Shown here one piece after another: positions 17,053 through 25,183 of a DNA stretch of 64,000 nt. The translations under genes were made by a program, and so were the position numbers. This DNA is from Chitinophagaceae bacterium. GTDB lineage: Bacteria; Bacteroidota; Bacteroidia; Chitinophagales; Chitinophagaceae. Where the stretch lies: NCBI GenBank assembly GCA_016719165.1, contig JADKAJ010000011.1, positions 62,001-126,000 on the forward strand, read 5' to 3'. The notes under the pieces are model-generated. The model was given only the letters and a program-made list of their open reading frames with translations. It did not search any database and had not been told where the DNA came from. Within the stretch, counting starts at the first letter, position 1. The number at the start of each line of letters is the position of its first letter.

Positions 17053-17214
17053 ATGAAATTCATTAATTATTTAGAAAAAGTAAGCGGTGTGGACATTTTT
17101 GGCCTGGCTTCACTTATAATTTTCTTTTTATTTTTTTTAGTGATGCTCACCTGGGTATTTAAAACTAAAAAGAAAAGTTACCGGGAAATAAGCCGCATTC
17201 CTTTAGATAACTAA
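17053..17214 (+). CDS. ccoQ: CcoQ-like small cbb3 oxidase subunit
   Basis: The 53-residue product begins MKFINYLEKVSGVDIFGLA, has one membrane helix (IIFFLFFLVMLTWVF) and a basic tail (KTKKKSYREISRIPL). Position between ccoNO and ccoP and size identify it as the CcoQ equivalent. Sequence conservation in CcoQ is weak, so the call rests on context. I use the ATG at 17053 rather than the longer frame inside ccoNO. Confidence 0.85.
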   Translation: MKFINYLEKVSGVDIFGLASLIIFFLFFLVMLTWVFKTKKKSYREISRIPLDN

Positions 17215-17232
17215 TATTAAAACTAACCTGTA

Positions 17233-18426
17233 ATGCTTTTATCTATGCGTAAAAAAACAAAATACATACCAGGCATACTGGCCTCGTTGTTAATAATGAC
17301 TGCCCAGCCTGTTTGGGCGGCAGGTCCGCCAGAACCATCTATTTTAAGCAATCCTTTGGCGTTGACCCTTATGATTCTTATGGCTTTGTTGCTAATCATT
17401 ATTGGCATCCTTGCTAATATATTAATAGGTGCCGCTGATGTTAAGCTTAAAAAAAGAAATAAGCCGTCCAGCAACAAGCCTGTGGCAGCAGCTTCATTGA
17501 TACTTGTACTATTACTTGCAAGCTCTTCATTGTTTGCACAGGATGCCGCCGGTACTGCTGATGCTGCCAACACTGCCGTCAAAACGATTGGGGGGATGTC
17601 TGCTTCCACTTTTTATATAATGGTTACCGTGTTGTTTCTGGAGTTATTTATTATAATAGCACTGCTTATTAATATTAAGTTTCTACTGAAAACAGAAAAA
17701 GAAAAACTGGCTACTGCTGTAGAAACAGAAGAAGTTAAAGCCAATAGGCTCAGCTGGTGGGACAGGTTCAACAAGTTGAGTCCCGTTAGTGAAGAAGCTG
17801 ATCTGGATCTCGGCCATGATTATGATGGTATCCGTGAGCTGGACAATCGTCTTCCACCGTGGTGGCTATACGGATTTTATCTTTGTATCATATTTGCAGG
17901 TATTTATCTGTGGCGTTTCCATGTTTCACATACCGGTCCTTCCAGTAAACAGGAATATGAAAGATCAGTAGCAAGAGCAGATGCTAAAATACAAGAGTAC
18001 CTGAAACAAAAAGGAGAGTCTGTAGATGAAAACACCGTGACGCTTCTTACCAGTGCCGATGATATCCAGGCAGGAAAAACTATATTTATGGATCCTGCAA
18101 AATGCCCTGCCTGCCACGGAACAGATGGTGGCGGTAATGCCGTTGGTCCTAATCTCACAGATGATTACTGGATCTACGGAGGCAGTATTAAAACAATCTT
18201 TAAGACCATTAAATATGGCGCTAATAATGGTATGAAGAGCTGGAAAGATGAACTGTCTGCTAAACAAATGGCACAGGTGGCCAGCTATATTAAATCACTC
18301 AGGGGTACTAAACCGGCTAATCCAAAAGCGCCACAGGGTGAATTGTATAAGGAAGAAGCAGCTCCTGCAGCACCGGCTGCAGATTCAACTGCAGCTGATG
18401 CCAAGAAAATAGCGATGAACAATTGA
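17233..18426 (+). CDS. ccoP: cbb3 oxidase subunit III (CcoP), single c-type haem
   Basis: CcoP feeds electrons to CcoO. The 397-residue protein has an N-terminal signal-like helix, three more hydrophobic segments (near 37-65, 82-98, 118-146), then the CcoP signature LGHDYDGIRELDNRLPPWW with a helix (~212-236), and a C-terminal cytochrome c domain with one haem motif CPACH (C291-H295) and axial Met in NNGMKSW. Proteobacterial CcoP has two haems; only one CxxCH is present here. The long hydrophobic N-terminus looks like an added module. An Ala-rich tail ends the protein. The start could also be at 17245 (MRKKTK). Confidence 0.92.
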   Translation: MLLSMRKKTKYIPGILASLLIMTAQPVWAAGPPEPSILSNPLALTLMILMALLLIIIGILANILIGAADVKLKKRNKPSSNKPVAAASLILVLLLASSSLFAQDAAGTADAANTAVKTIGGMSASTFYIMVTVLFLELFIIIALLINIKFLLKTEKEKLATAVETEEVKANRLSWWDRFNKLSPVSEEADLDLGHDYDGIRELDNRLPPWWLYGFYLCIIFAGIYLWRFHVSHTGPSSKQEYERSVARADAKIQEYLKQKGESVDENTVTLLTSADDIQAGKTIFMDPAKCPACHGTDGGGNAVGPNLTDDYWIYGGSIKTIFKTIKYGANNGMKSWKDELSAKQMAQVASYIKSLRGTKPANPKAPQGELYKEEAAPAAPAADSTAADAKKIAMNN

Positions 18427-18440
18427 AATGACAATCACTA

Positions 18441-19886
18441 ATGAATGAAGAAATAACCAACGAGATTCAACCCGAAGAAACCCCGAATGAATCATTTCGT
18501 AACAGGATAGCTACCGTTGATGCAAAAGGTAAAAGAAAATGGGTGTTTGCCCAAAAACCGCAAGGGAAATTCTATAATATCCGTACCTGGGTAAGTTGGG
18601 GATTTTTTATACTTTTCTTTGCGTTACCGTTTATAAAAATGAATGGGAGACCTTTGTTCCTGTTCAATGTTCCTGATGCCAGGTTTATCATCTTCGGTAA
18701 AATATTCTGGCCCCAGGACTTTTTCATTTTTGGGTTAACGATGGTTACATTCATCATTTTCATTGTACTTTTTACTGCTGCTTTTGGCCGGTTATTTTGC
18801 GGATGGGTATGTCCCCAAACGATCTTCATGGAAATGTTGTTCCGCAAAGTGGAATATCTTATTGAGGGAGATGCCGCAAAACAAAAATTATTGAAGAATT
18901 CACCATGGACAGCTGAAAAAATAAGAAAAAAAGCTACAAAACATATCGTCTTTTACCTGCTGGCTTTCATTATCGCTAATTTTTTCCTGGCTTACATTAT
19001 TGGGATGGATGAGCTGAAAAAGATCATTACTGAACCTGTAAGCGAACACATTATAGGTTTCATGTCCATTCTTTTGTTTTCAGGTATTTTTTATGGGGTG
19101 TATGCCTTTTTCCGTGAGCAGGTTTGTACAGTTGTATGTCCTTATGGCCGTTTACAAAGTGTTTTGCTGGATCGCAATTCAATGCTTGTTGCATATGATC
19201 ATAAACGAGGAGAACCAAGGGGAAAATATAAAAAGAACCAGGCAGCAGAACAAACTGCCGGTGATTGTATTGATTGCTTTCAATGTGTGAAAGTTTGTCC
19301 TACGGGGATTGATATCCGAAATGGAACACAAATGGAATGTGTGGGCTGTACTGCCTGTATTGATGCCTGTGACAAAATGATGGATGCTGTTGGAAGACCA
19401 AGGGGTCTCGTCCGGTATGCTTCTGAGAATGGTATTGAAGAGGGCAAAAAACTGAGCTACACTGGCAGAATGAAATTCTATACTATCCTTTTGATAGTGC
19501 TAACCGGTATCCTTGCTACTTTGCTTATTACCCGCAAAGATATAGACGGAACGATAGTAAGAACCAGGGGGCAACTTTACCAGGAGAGGGGGACTGACAG
19601 CCTTTCCAACTTGTTTAACATCAAAATCATAAATAAAACAATACACAATATACCAGTGACCCTCCGGTTGGAAGGTGAAGCTGCTAAAGCTGGAAAGGTT
19701 GAGATGATCGGATCAAAAGAAATAATTTTAAAACAGGAAGACCAGGCAACAGGATCATTTTTTATTGTTTTACCGCGGAATTTCATCACCAAAAGAAAAA
19801 TGAAATTAGAAGTAGGTCTTTATGAAGGGGAAAAGAAAGTAACTGCCATAAAAACCAATTTTACGGGGCCTTTCAGCAGGCAATAA
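18441..19886 (+). CDS. ccoG: CcoG/RdxA/FixG-type cupric reductase, polyferredoxin membrane protein
   Basis: CcoG reduces Cu(II) to Cu(I) for cbb3 oxidase assembly. The 481-residue protein has several membrane helices with cytoplasmic Cys motifs (FCGWVCPQT and VCTVVCPYG), two [4Fe-4S] ferredoxin motifs (CIDCFQCVKVCP and CVGCTACIDACD), and a C-terminal Ig-like domain (~380-481). It follows ccoP by 14 nt and precedes ccoH. Confidence 0.95.
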   Translation: MNEEITNEIQPEETPNESFRNRIATVDAKGKRKWVFAQKPQGKFYNIRTWVSWGFFILFFALPFIKMNGRPLFLFNVPDARFIIFGKIFWPQDFFIFGLTMVTFIIFIVLFTAAFGRLFCGWVCPQTIFMEMLFRKVEYLIEGDAAKQKLLKNSPWTAEKIRKKATKHIVFYLLAFIIANFFLAYIIGMDELKKIITEPVSEHIIGFMSILLFSGIFYGVYAFFREQVCTVVCPYGRLQSVLLDRNSMLVAYDHKRGEPRGKYKKNQAAEQTAGDCIDCFQCVKVCPTGIDIRNGTQMECVGCTACIDACDKMMDAVGRPRGLVRYASENGIEEGKKLSYTGRMKFYTILLIVLTGILATLLITRKDIDGTIVRTRGQLYQERGTDSLSNLFNIKIINKTIHNIPVTLRLEGEAAKAGKVEMIGSKEIILKQEDQATGSFFIVLPRNFITKRKMKLEVGLYEGEKKVTAIKTNFTGPFSRQ

Positions 19887-19910
19887 CAATATTTTATTAA
19901 ATTTATTTAT

Positions 19911-20348
19911 ATGAACTGGGGTAATAAATTATTAGTGGCATTCATTGTTTTCGGATTAGGGATGGGTTACCTGGCCTATCGCTCAATGAATACCAATTTC
20001 GAGTTGGTAGAAAATGATTACTATAAGCAGGAACTCCGTTACCAGCAGGTTATTGATGGAAAAAAAGAAGCTAATAACCTGGCATTGCCCGTAAATGTAG
20101 AACAGACGGCAGATGGAATTATACTACAGTTACCTGAAGAAATGAAAAACAAAACTATTTCTGGTAATATCTGGTTTTACTGTGCGTATGATGCAAAAAA
20201 AGATAAAAAATTCGCTTTAAAAACAAATAATGCCGGAATGCAGTCATTCCAGCCTGAGTCTATCACCCCGGGAAATTATACAGTAAAGATTAACTGGAGT
20301 GATGAAGAGAAAAAATATTACGCTGAAAAGAGTCTAACTGTATTATAA
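19911..20348 (+). CDS. ccoH: CcoH/FixH-like cbb3 oxidase assembly protein
   Basis: A 145-residue protein with one N-terminal membrane helix (LLVAFIVFGLGMGYLAY) followed by the FixH motif VENDYYKQELRYQQVIDGKKEA and a periplasmic beta domain. FixH/CcoH interacts with CcoN during maturation. The stop codon overlaps the start of the next gene by one base, so the two are coupled. Confidence 0.92.
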   Translation: MNWGNKLLVAFIVFGLGMGYLAYRSMNTNFELVENDYYKQELRYQQVIDGKKEANNLALPVNVEQTADGIILQLPEEMKNKTISGNIWFYCAYDAKKDKKFALKTNNAGMQSFQPESITPGNYTVKINWSDEEKKYYAEKSLTVL

Positions 20349-21064
20349 TGTTATGGGCTGCCATGATATCAGGTTTCACACTCGGAGCAGCCGGCAGCCT
20401 GCATTGTGTTGGTATGTGCGGCCCCCTGAGCCTCGCATTGCCAACACATCATTTAACCAGGACGCAAAAATTTTTCTTCTTATTGATCTACCAATTCGGC
20501 CGGATCATTACATATAGTGGTATTGGGTTGGTCTTTGGCCTTGCCGGCAGAAGGATATATATCAGCGGCTATCAGCAATGGTTCTCTATTGCTATGGGGA
20601 TTTTTGTACTGGCATTAGCTGCGATGTATTTTATTCAAAAACACAGCATTCATTTTTCTTTCCTGAACCGTTTCTATCAAAGCGTTCAGCAATTAATCAG
20701 CAATTTGCTGAAAAGATCAGGAGGACCATTTAGTTTTCTGCTGCTTGGACTAGCAAATGGTTTATTACCATGCGGACTGGTATATGTAGCAGTTGCCGCA
20801 ACACTTTCTTTCACAGAAATTGCTGAAAGCGTAAGTTTCATGGCAATGTTTGGCGCCGGTACATTACCCGCAATGATGTTAGTGGGCTATGCAGGACAGC
20901 TGGTTAATGCTGAGGCAAGGCAACTGATGCGAAAAGCAGTACCGGTATTTATTACTTTAATGGGAATCATACTTATTCTCCGCGGATTGAATTTAGGGAT
21001 CCCTTTCATCAGTCCGGAAATGCCACAATCTCCCGGTGAAGCCGCAGTCTGTCATCCACAATAA
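20348..21064 (+). CDS. TauE/SafE-like (UreH domain) membrane protein of the cbb3 assembly cluster
   Basis: The 238-residue protein has about six hydrophobic segments and the motif SLHCVGMCGPLS near the start, plus the mirrored GLLPCGLVY in the second half. This C-x3-C/PCGLVY pattern marks the small TauE/SafE or UreH-like transporters that sit after ccoH in many cbb3 clusters. They are thought to move copper or reductant across the membrane; that role is inferred. It is the last gene of the run and converges on 21087-21314. Confidence 0.88.
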   Translation: MLWAAMISGFTLGAAGSLHCVGMCGPLSLALPTHHLTRTQKFFFLLIYQFGRIITYSGIGLVFGLAGRRIYISGYQQWFSIAMGIFVLALAAMYFIQKHSIHFSFLNRFYQSVQQLISNLLKRSGGPFSFLLLGLANGLLPCGLVYVAVAATLSFTEIAESVSFMAMFGAGTLPAMMLVGYAGQLVNAEARQLMRKAVPVFITLMGIILILRGLNLGIPFISPEMPQSPGEAAVCHPQ

Positions 21065-21086
21065 TTATTGCCGGAAATTTATTTCT

Positions 21087-21314
21087 CTACTCTTTATCTG
21101 AATAGCCCCATTCCTGGTCTTCCTTTAATTCAGGGTAATCAGTTCTCCCCAAAATAATAACCCGGTAAACCAACCATACAACAGCAAAGGGAGAGATTAA
21201 AAAAATAATTTCTACAACTGAAAATAAATTTCCTGTAAGTATGAGGATACTATATAACAATAACAGGACACTGACAGCAATAACCGGAATATATTCCCCC
21301 TTGTTCATATTCAA
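21087..21314 (-). CDS. Small two-helix membrane protein, unknown function
   Basis: A 75-residue protein with two hydrophobic segments (IPVIAVSVLLLLYSILILTG, then EIIFLISPFAVVWLVYRVII) and an acidic tail (DYPELKEDQEWGYSDKE). I do not recognise a family. It lies between the oxidase cluster and a sensor kinase, 41 bp downstream of the kinase start-to-stop run, and may be co-transcribed with it. Confidence 0.7.
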   Translation of the reverse strand: MNMNKGEYIPVIAVSVLLLLYSILILTGNLFSVVEIIFLISPFAVVWLVYRVIILGRTDYPELKEDQEWGYSDKE

Positions 21315-21355
21315 ACAGGTTGTTACTTATAACAATACAAGCGAAAAAAGGTTGA

Positions 21356-22927
21356 TTAAAGTATGGGGGGCTCCTTATACTCTGGTAAACTGACAGTTAC
21401 TTCTGTACCCTCCTCGAGTTCACTCTTCAGGTTAATATCCCCACCCAGTAAGTTTACATACCGTTTAACTATCGGAAGGCCCAAACCTGTACCCTGTATA
21501 TTACTTACATTCTTGGCCCTGAAAAATGTACTGAAAAGATGAGGTTGATCTTCTGCCGGGATTCCCAGGCCCCTATCTTTCACGGTTATTATCAATTCCC
21601 TGTTACTTACTACACTTTGAACAGTAACTGTCTTATTTTCCTGGGAGAACTTAATTGCATTTGACAAAAGATTAAGTAAAATATTTTTCATCATTCTCTT
21701 ATCAGTGGTAAAATTGGGGTCACCTGAGCATTCCGATAAAATATCCTGCCCGTTTTTTAAATGAGCTTTCATTTCATCCACCACATCTTCAATAAAATCC
21801 CTGACACAAAAAGTGGTAACCGTGATCCCCACTTTTCCTTCTTCCAGTTTTCCAAGCGATAAAAAATCTTCCAGCAATTCATTCATATGATTCACAGATT
21901 CCTTAATCCTCCTGATATGTTTTTCTCTTTTCTCAAATTCCTCTGTTGACGGATACTTTGAAACCAATGTAGCTGATGAAAGAATAGTGCTCAATGGTGT
22001 TCTGAATTCATGAGAAGCCATTGAGACGAACCGGCTTTTGATCTCATTCAGTTGCCTTTCTTTATCAAGTGACTCACTAAGTTCCTGCTGCGATTCTTCC
22101 AGTTTTTGCAATGCCTCCTTTAATATAATGGTCCTCTCCTCTACTTTTCCTTCCAAGTCCGCATTGAGTTTTCTGATGTCATTACTCACCTTCTCCAGTT
22201 CCATTTTCTGACGAAGCAGGTTTTTCTCAATTTCCTTACGGGCTGTAATATCAACAATAAAACCAATTACATAGGATTCATTCTTCTGCATGTAATGACT
22301 AAGACTTACTTCAACAGGAAATTCCGAATCGTCTTTTCTCCTGGCATATAAATCCCTGCCGGTTCCCATTGAACGGTTGGAGGGATGCTTATAAAATCCT
22401 TCCCGTAATCCGTGGTGCTTACCATGATAACGCTGAGGTATCAATTTCTCAATCTGTTCTCCCATCATTTCGTTTGCAGTATATCCAAACATTCTTTCTG
22501 CCGCAGGATTTACAAGTGTAATCTTACCTGTACGGTCAGTAAGAAGAATTCCCTCCGTTGCATTTTCGAAAAGTGACGCCATATGCGTTTTTTCATACGC
22601 AAAATTTTGTTGCATTCGTTTCAGGTAAAAAACCACAATCACGGCAAAAACCACAACAAACAAAGAATAGACCTGAGAAAGCAGGGCTTTGATTATCTCA
22701 TTCTGGTCATTTTTAAAATAAATTACAAGGGCTGTCATCACAATCATACTCATGACACCTGCAACCAGTGTTGGCCTCCACCCCGGTATAAAAGCTGTCA
22801 GCACTATGATAATAAGCATACCACTTACTGCCAGTTTATAGTCTTTAAAAAGGAAGGATAAGGCAATAGCAACGGCAAAAACAAATATTGCCCAGGCGGT
22901 TATTATTCGGCTGTTCAGATTATACAT
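21356..22927 (-). CDS. Membrane PAS-domain sensor histidine kinase
   Basis: The 523-residue protein has three to four N-terminal hydrophobic segments (to ~105), a PAS domain (ATEGILLTDRTGKITLVNPAAERMFGY, ending with the PAC motif FIVDITARKEIE), a coiled coil (~230-290), a HisKA domain with phosphorylatable histidine in MASHEFRTPLSTI, and an HATPase_c domain (NLLSNAIKFS, DRGLGIP, GTGLGLPIVKR). There is no receiver and no adjacent response regulator. The nearby orphan receiver-CRP protein at 11005 is a candidate partner. The signal sensed is unknown. Confidence 0.94.
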   Translation of the reverse strand: MYNLNSRIITAWAIFVFAVAIALSFLFKDYKLAVSGMLIIIVLTAFIPGWRPTLVAGVMSMIVMTALVIYFKNDQNEIIKALLSQVYSLFVVVFAVIVVFYLKRMQQNFAYEKTHMASLFENATEGILLTDRTGKITLVNPAAERMFGYTANEMMGEQIEKLIPQRYHGKHHGLREGFYKHPSNRSMGTGRDLYARRKDDSEFPVEVSLSHYMQKNESYVIGFIVDITARKEIEKNLLRQKMELEKVSNDIRKLNADLEGKVEERTIILKEALQKLEESQQELSESLDKERQLNEIKSRFVSMASHEFRTPLSTILSSATLVSKYPSTEEFEKREKHIRRIKESVNHMNELLEDFLSLGKLEEGKVGITVTTFCVRDFIEDVVDEMKAHLKNGQDILSECSGDPNFTTDKRMMKNILLNLLSNAIKFSQENKTVTVQSVVSNRELIITVKDRGLGIPAEDQPHLFSTFFRAKNVSNIQGTGLGLPIVKRYVNLLGGDINLKSELEEGTEVTVSLPEYKEPPIL

Positions 22928-22987
22928 TAACCCAATGAATTAGGAGACAAAATAAGTATAAAAACGGAGCGAAACAGCACTTGTCAA

Positions 22988-23743
22988 TCAATGCCGCTCC
23001 AAAAGCTCTTTTTCCATTGCAATGGCTTTCGGAAAAAGTATATCATTTTCGAGATACAAATGCTGAACAAGATCATCGTCCAGCTCCTTTAAAAGCGAAA
23101 AAGCAAGACGGTGACTCGTGCAGGCTGAGTCAGGTGCAGTATAATCATTGGTTAGAAATCTCAGGCGATGCAATGTCTTTTCCAGTGTTTCATGTTCATG
23201 ATGCATAATATCCTCGACCGGCTTCCTTAGCGTACGGACCAGCAGACTGGCATAAGATTCTTTACTATCATAAGCATGAGCTATTTGCCGGATATAGGGG
23301 AAAATTATCTCCTCCTCTTGCAGTAAATGCGGGATCATTGTTCTGTCTAAAAACTCAATCTGGGATTCAACTTCTGGCAGGTGAGGGTACTTTTTCAGAT
23401 GCTCTGCCACAAATTTGCCCAATTGCTCCTTTACAGAAGGCAAAGATTGCCGCAAATACTCATGATGAATATTAACGATATAATCTGTCAGGAAATCTAC
23501 TTTCCAGGTATCAAAAGGCAGTGTGCCCGGTATATTTAAAACCCGGCTGGCTCTTTTAAGGTCATGTAATACTTCTTCTACGTCCAGACCCTTTGTTTCA
23601 CATACCATCTTGAGCGGCCATTTTCCACCACAACAAAACTCCACCCCATATTTACGGAATACGGTGGCAGTTCTGTAATGCTGCTTTACAATATCTGCAG
23701 CACAAGCGTTTTCATCAATAACAATAGAATGATTAACCTTCAT
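22988..23743 (-). CDS. Iron-sulfur cluster repair di-iron protein (ScdA/RIC family), copy 2
   Basis: A 251-residue paralogue of the protein at 9474-10217, with the ScdA domain (HYRTATVFRKYGVEFCCGGKWPL) and hemerythrin ligands in NIHHEYLRQSL, IPHLLQEEEIIFPY, MHHEHETLEK and LVQHLYLENDILFPKA. It should repair Fe-S centres damaged by NO or oxygen. Its start is 12 nt or so from a predicted transcript start whose -7-like element (23767-23761, TATTTTG) is in register with a perfect FNR-like box at 23791-23802. It is therefore likely induced separately from the nos copy. Confidence 0.93.
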   Translation of the reverse strand: MKVNHSIVIDENACAADIVKQHYRTATVFRKYGVEFCCGGKWPLKMVCETKGLDVEEVLHDLKRASRVLNIPGTLPFDTWKVDFLTDYIVNIHHEYLRQSLPSVKEQLGKFVAEHLKKYPHLPEVESQIEFLDRTMIPHLLQEEEIIFPYIRQIAHAYDSKESYASLLVRTLRKPVEDIMHHEHETLEKTLHRLRFLTNDYTAPDSACTSHRLAFSLLKELDDDLVQHLYLENDILFPKAIAMEKELLERH

Positions 23744-23760
23744 AGCTTCTGTTTCGCCGG

Positions 23761-23802
23761 CAAAATAATAAGATGCCTGACCAGAATACCTGATTTAAAT
23801 CA
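23761..23802 (-). promoter_or_regulatory. FNR/DNR-like box and -7-like element of the second scdA/RIC gene
   Basis: A perfect box TGATTTAAATCA (23791-23802) has its centre (23796.5) exactly 29.5 bp upstream, on the minus strand, of the TA in TATTTTG (23767-23761). This repeats the proximal-box geometry of the nos promoter. No distal box is seen at the 22-bp offset. The predicted start is near 23755. Confidence 0.65.
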
Positions 23803-23863
23803 TCTTAATGTTTTAAAAAAGTTAATGCTGTCTTTTGTACCCCATACCTGCCAATAACTGTAA

Positions 23864-23897
23864 TGATCTATATCATTTCAGCATATGACAAATATCA
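23864..23897. promoter_or_regulatory. Tandem FNR/DNR-like boxes before the candidate small RNA
   Basis: TGATCTATATCA (23864-23875) and TGACAAATATCA (23886-23897) lie 22 bp apart. The proximal centre (23891.5) is 29.5 bp before the TA at 23921. This reproduces the nos promoter pair in spacing, and each pair combines one TGAT box with one TGAC box, though in opposite order. Confidence 0.72.
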
Positions 23898-23920
23898 CTT
23901 TACCGGTTTTATACCCTGTG

Positions 23921-23928
23921 TACTTTTG
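23921..23928 (+). promoter_or_regulatory. -7 element TACTTTTG for a short plus-strand transcript
   Basis: A perfect TAnnTTTG match, in register with the boxes at 23864-23897. The predicted start is near 23934; no good protein gene begins within the next 110 nt. Confidence 0.65.
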
Positions 23929-23933
23929 GTACA

Positions 23934-24025
23934 GAGGTGAAAAATACACTTAAAATGTGGCTCATGAAAATGAGCTATCGTTGGTTTTTGTTTCAATGTC
24001 AACCCCGGTTCCCCGGGGGTTTCTA
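23934..24025 (+). ncRNA. Candidate box-controlled small RNA (about 90 nt)
   Basis: The interval runs from the predicted start of a strong box-controlled promoter to a GC-rich hairpin followed by a T-rich stretch. It could be an FNR-dependent small RNA, comparable in logic (not in sequence) to enterobacterial FnrS. A short frame from the GTG at 23937 reads into the terminator and continues to the lipoprotein; it is Trp- and Met-rich and does not look like a conserved protein. The alternative is that the hairpin is an attenuator for the lipoprotein gene. No expression data are available. Confidence 0.4.
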
Positions 24026-24027
24026 TT
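24001..24027 (+). terminator. GC-rich hairpin terminator
   Basis: The arm AACCCCGG (24001-24008) pairs with CCGGGGGTT (24013-24021) with one bulged G and is followed by a T-rich stretch (TTTCTATTT). It separates the box-controlled promoter at 23921 from the lipoprotein gene. Confidence 0.7.
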
Positions 24028-24035
24028 TAAAAAAC

Positions 24036-24043
24036 TATTTTTG
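24036..24043 (+). promoter_or_regulatory. -7 element TATTTTTG for the lipoprotein gene
   Basis: A perfect TAnnTTTG match ending 4 nt before the ATG at 24048, so the mRNA would be leaderless or nearly so. Confidence 0.55.
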
Positions 24044-24047
24044 TAAA

Positions 24048-24428
24048 ATGAGAGAAGTTGCTTTTATCATTGGAGGTATTATTCTATTAGGAGCTTGTTC
24101 TAAAAACACTTCGGCTGACAAAGACACAGAATTACCAGTTATCACCATTTCTACACCTTCCAATAATCAGCTCTTTAATAACGGACAATCTATAAACATC
24201 ACCGGCTCTATAACTGATAATACATACATTGCTGAAGTGCATATACATGTCAGTAATACAAATACAGGGGCATTGTTAATGGATGTACACCTTTATCCCG
24301 GCAGCAATTCAACTACATTCAATCAGTCTTTAACGGCTATTTCGGGCATTAACTATAAAATCCAGATCATTGCCAAAGACCGTGCTGTAAATGAAGCGAG
24401 AAGTTCCGTTGAAGCTTCCTGCAATTAG
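24048..24428 (+). CDS. Small Ig-like lipoprotein (DUF4625-like), unknown role
   Basis: The 126-residue product has a lipoprotein signal (VAFIIGGIILLGAC), then an Ig-like beta domain with the pattern DTELPVITISTPSNNQLF, ITGSITDN and YKIQIIAKDRAVNEARS, resembling the DUF4625 domain of Bacteroidota surface proteins. The ATG at 24048 is preferred because the signal peptide starts there; the upstream frame passes through a terminator hairpin. It is 20 nt before trmD. No specific function is assigned. Confidence 0.75.
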   Translation: MREVAFIIGGIILLGACSKNTSADKDTELPVITISTPSNNQLFNNGQSINITGSITDNTYIAEVHIHVSNTNTGALLMDVHLYPGSNSTTFNQSLTAISGINYKIQIIAKDRAVNEARSSVEASCN

Positions 24429-24436
24429 GCAGTTCC

Positions 24437-24444
24437 TATCTTTG
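24437..24444 (+). promoter_or_regulatory. -7 element TATCTTTG for trmD
   Basis: A perfect TAnnTTTG match ending 4 nt before the trmD ATG, predicting a leaderless or near-leaderless transcript. Confidence 0.5.
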
Positions 24445-24448
24445 CCAA

Positions 24449-25129
24449 ATGCATATAGATATTCTAACTGTTCTCCCTGAGTTACTGGAAAGTCCATTTC
24501 AGCATAGTATGATGAAAAGGGCCCAGGATAAAGGATTATTGACTATACAGGTTCATCAACTTCGTAAATGGGCCGTAAACGAATACGGACAAATAGACGA
24601 TTATCAATATGGTGGTGGGGCAGGTATGGTAATGATGTGCGAGCCATTAGCAAAAGCAATTGAAGAACTATCACTGCAAAAAAAGTATGATGAAGTGATA
24701 TACCTGACACCCGATGGAAATACATTTAATCAGAAAACTGCAAATGCCTTATCACTAAAGAAAAATCTTTTACTCATCTGCGGGCATTATAAGGGCATTG
24801 ATGAAAGAATACGGGAACATTACGTAACCAAAGAAATCTCTATTGGTGATTTTGTATTAAGCGGAGGGGAGCTACCAGCAGCAATTTTAGTGGATGCCAT
24901 CGGAAGATTGATACCCGGAGTATTAAATGATGAAACCTCTGCCCTCACTGATTCTTTCCAGGATAATTTATTAGCACCACCGGTTTACACAAGACCTGTG
25001 GATTTTCGTGGCTGGAAAGTACCAGATGCATTAATGAGTGGCAACCATAAGCTCATTGATGAGTGGCGACATGAACAATCCATAAAACGAACCCAGGACA
25101 GAAGACCTGATCTGCTTAAAGACCAATAA
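24449..25129 (+). CDS. trmD: tRNA (guanine37-N1)-methyltransferase TrmD
   Basis: TrmD methylates G37 of tRNAs with a G at position 36, using SAM, and prevents frameshifting. The 226-residue protein shows the SPOUT trefoil-knot motifs YLTPDGNTFNQ, LICGHYKGIDERI and EISIGDFVLSGGELPA, plus the N-terminal DDYQYGGGAGM motif and the C-terminal SGNHKLIDEWR helix. The length is typical. It is not within a ribosomal protein operon here. Confidence 0.97.
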   Translation: MHIDILTVLPELLESPFQHSMMKRAQDKGLLTIQVHQLRKWAVNEYGQIDDYQYGGGAGMVMMCEPLAKAIEELSLQKKYDEVIYLTPDGNTFNQKTANALSLKKNLLLICGHYKGIDERIREHYVTKEISIGDFVLSGGELPAAILVDAIGRLIPGVLNDETSALTDSFQDNLLAPPVYTRPVDFRGWKVPDALMSGNHKLIDEWRHEQSIKRTQDRRPDLLKDQ

Positions 25130-25183
25130 TGCTTTTTTGTATTACTTTTAAAATAATTCTCATGGCCACATAAAGTAAAATAA

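Larger units (their letters stand above)
23744..24047. promoter_or_regulatory. 304-bp regulatory intergenic region with three FNR-like boxes
   Basis: This gap holds no convincing protein gene but is dense in signals. It has a minus-strand promoter for the RIC gene with one box, a plus-strand tandem box pair with a TACTTTTG element, a short candidate transcript ended by a GC-rich hairpin, and a separate TAnnTTTG element for the lipoprotein at 24048. The individual parts are listed separately. Confidence 0.7.
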
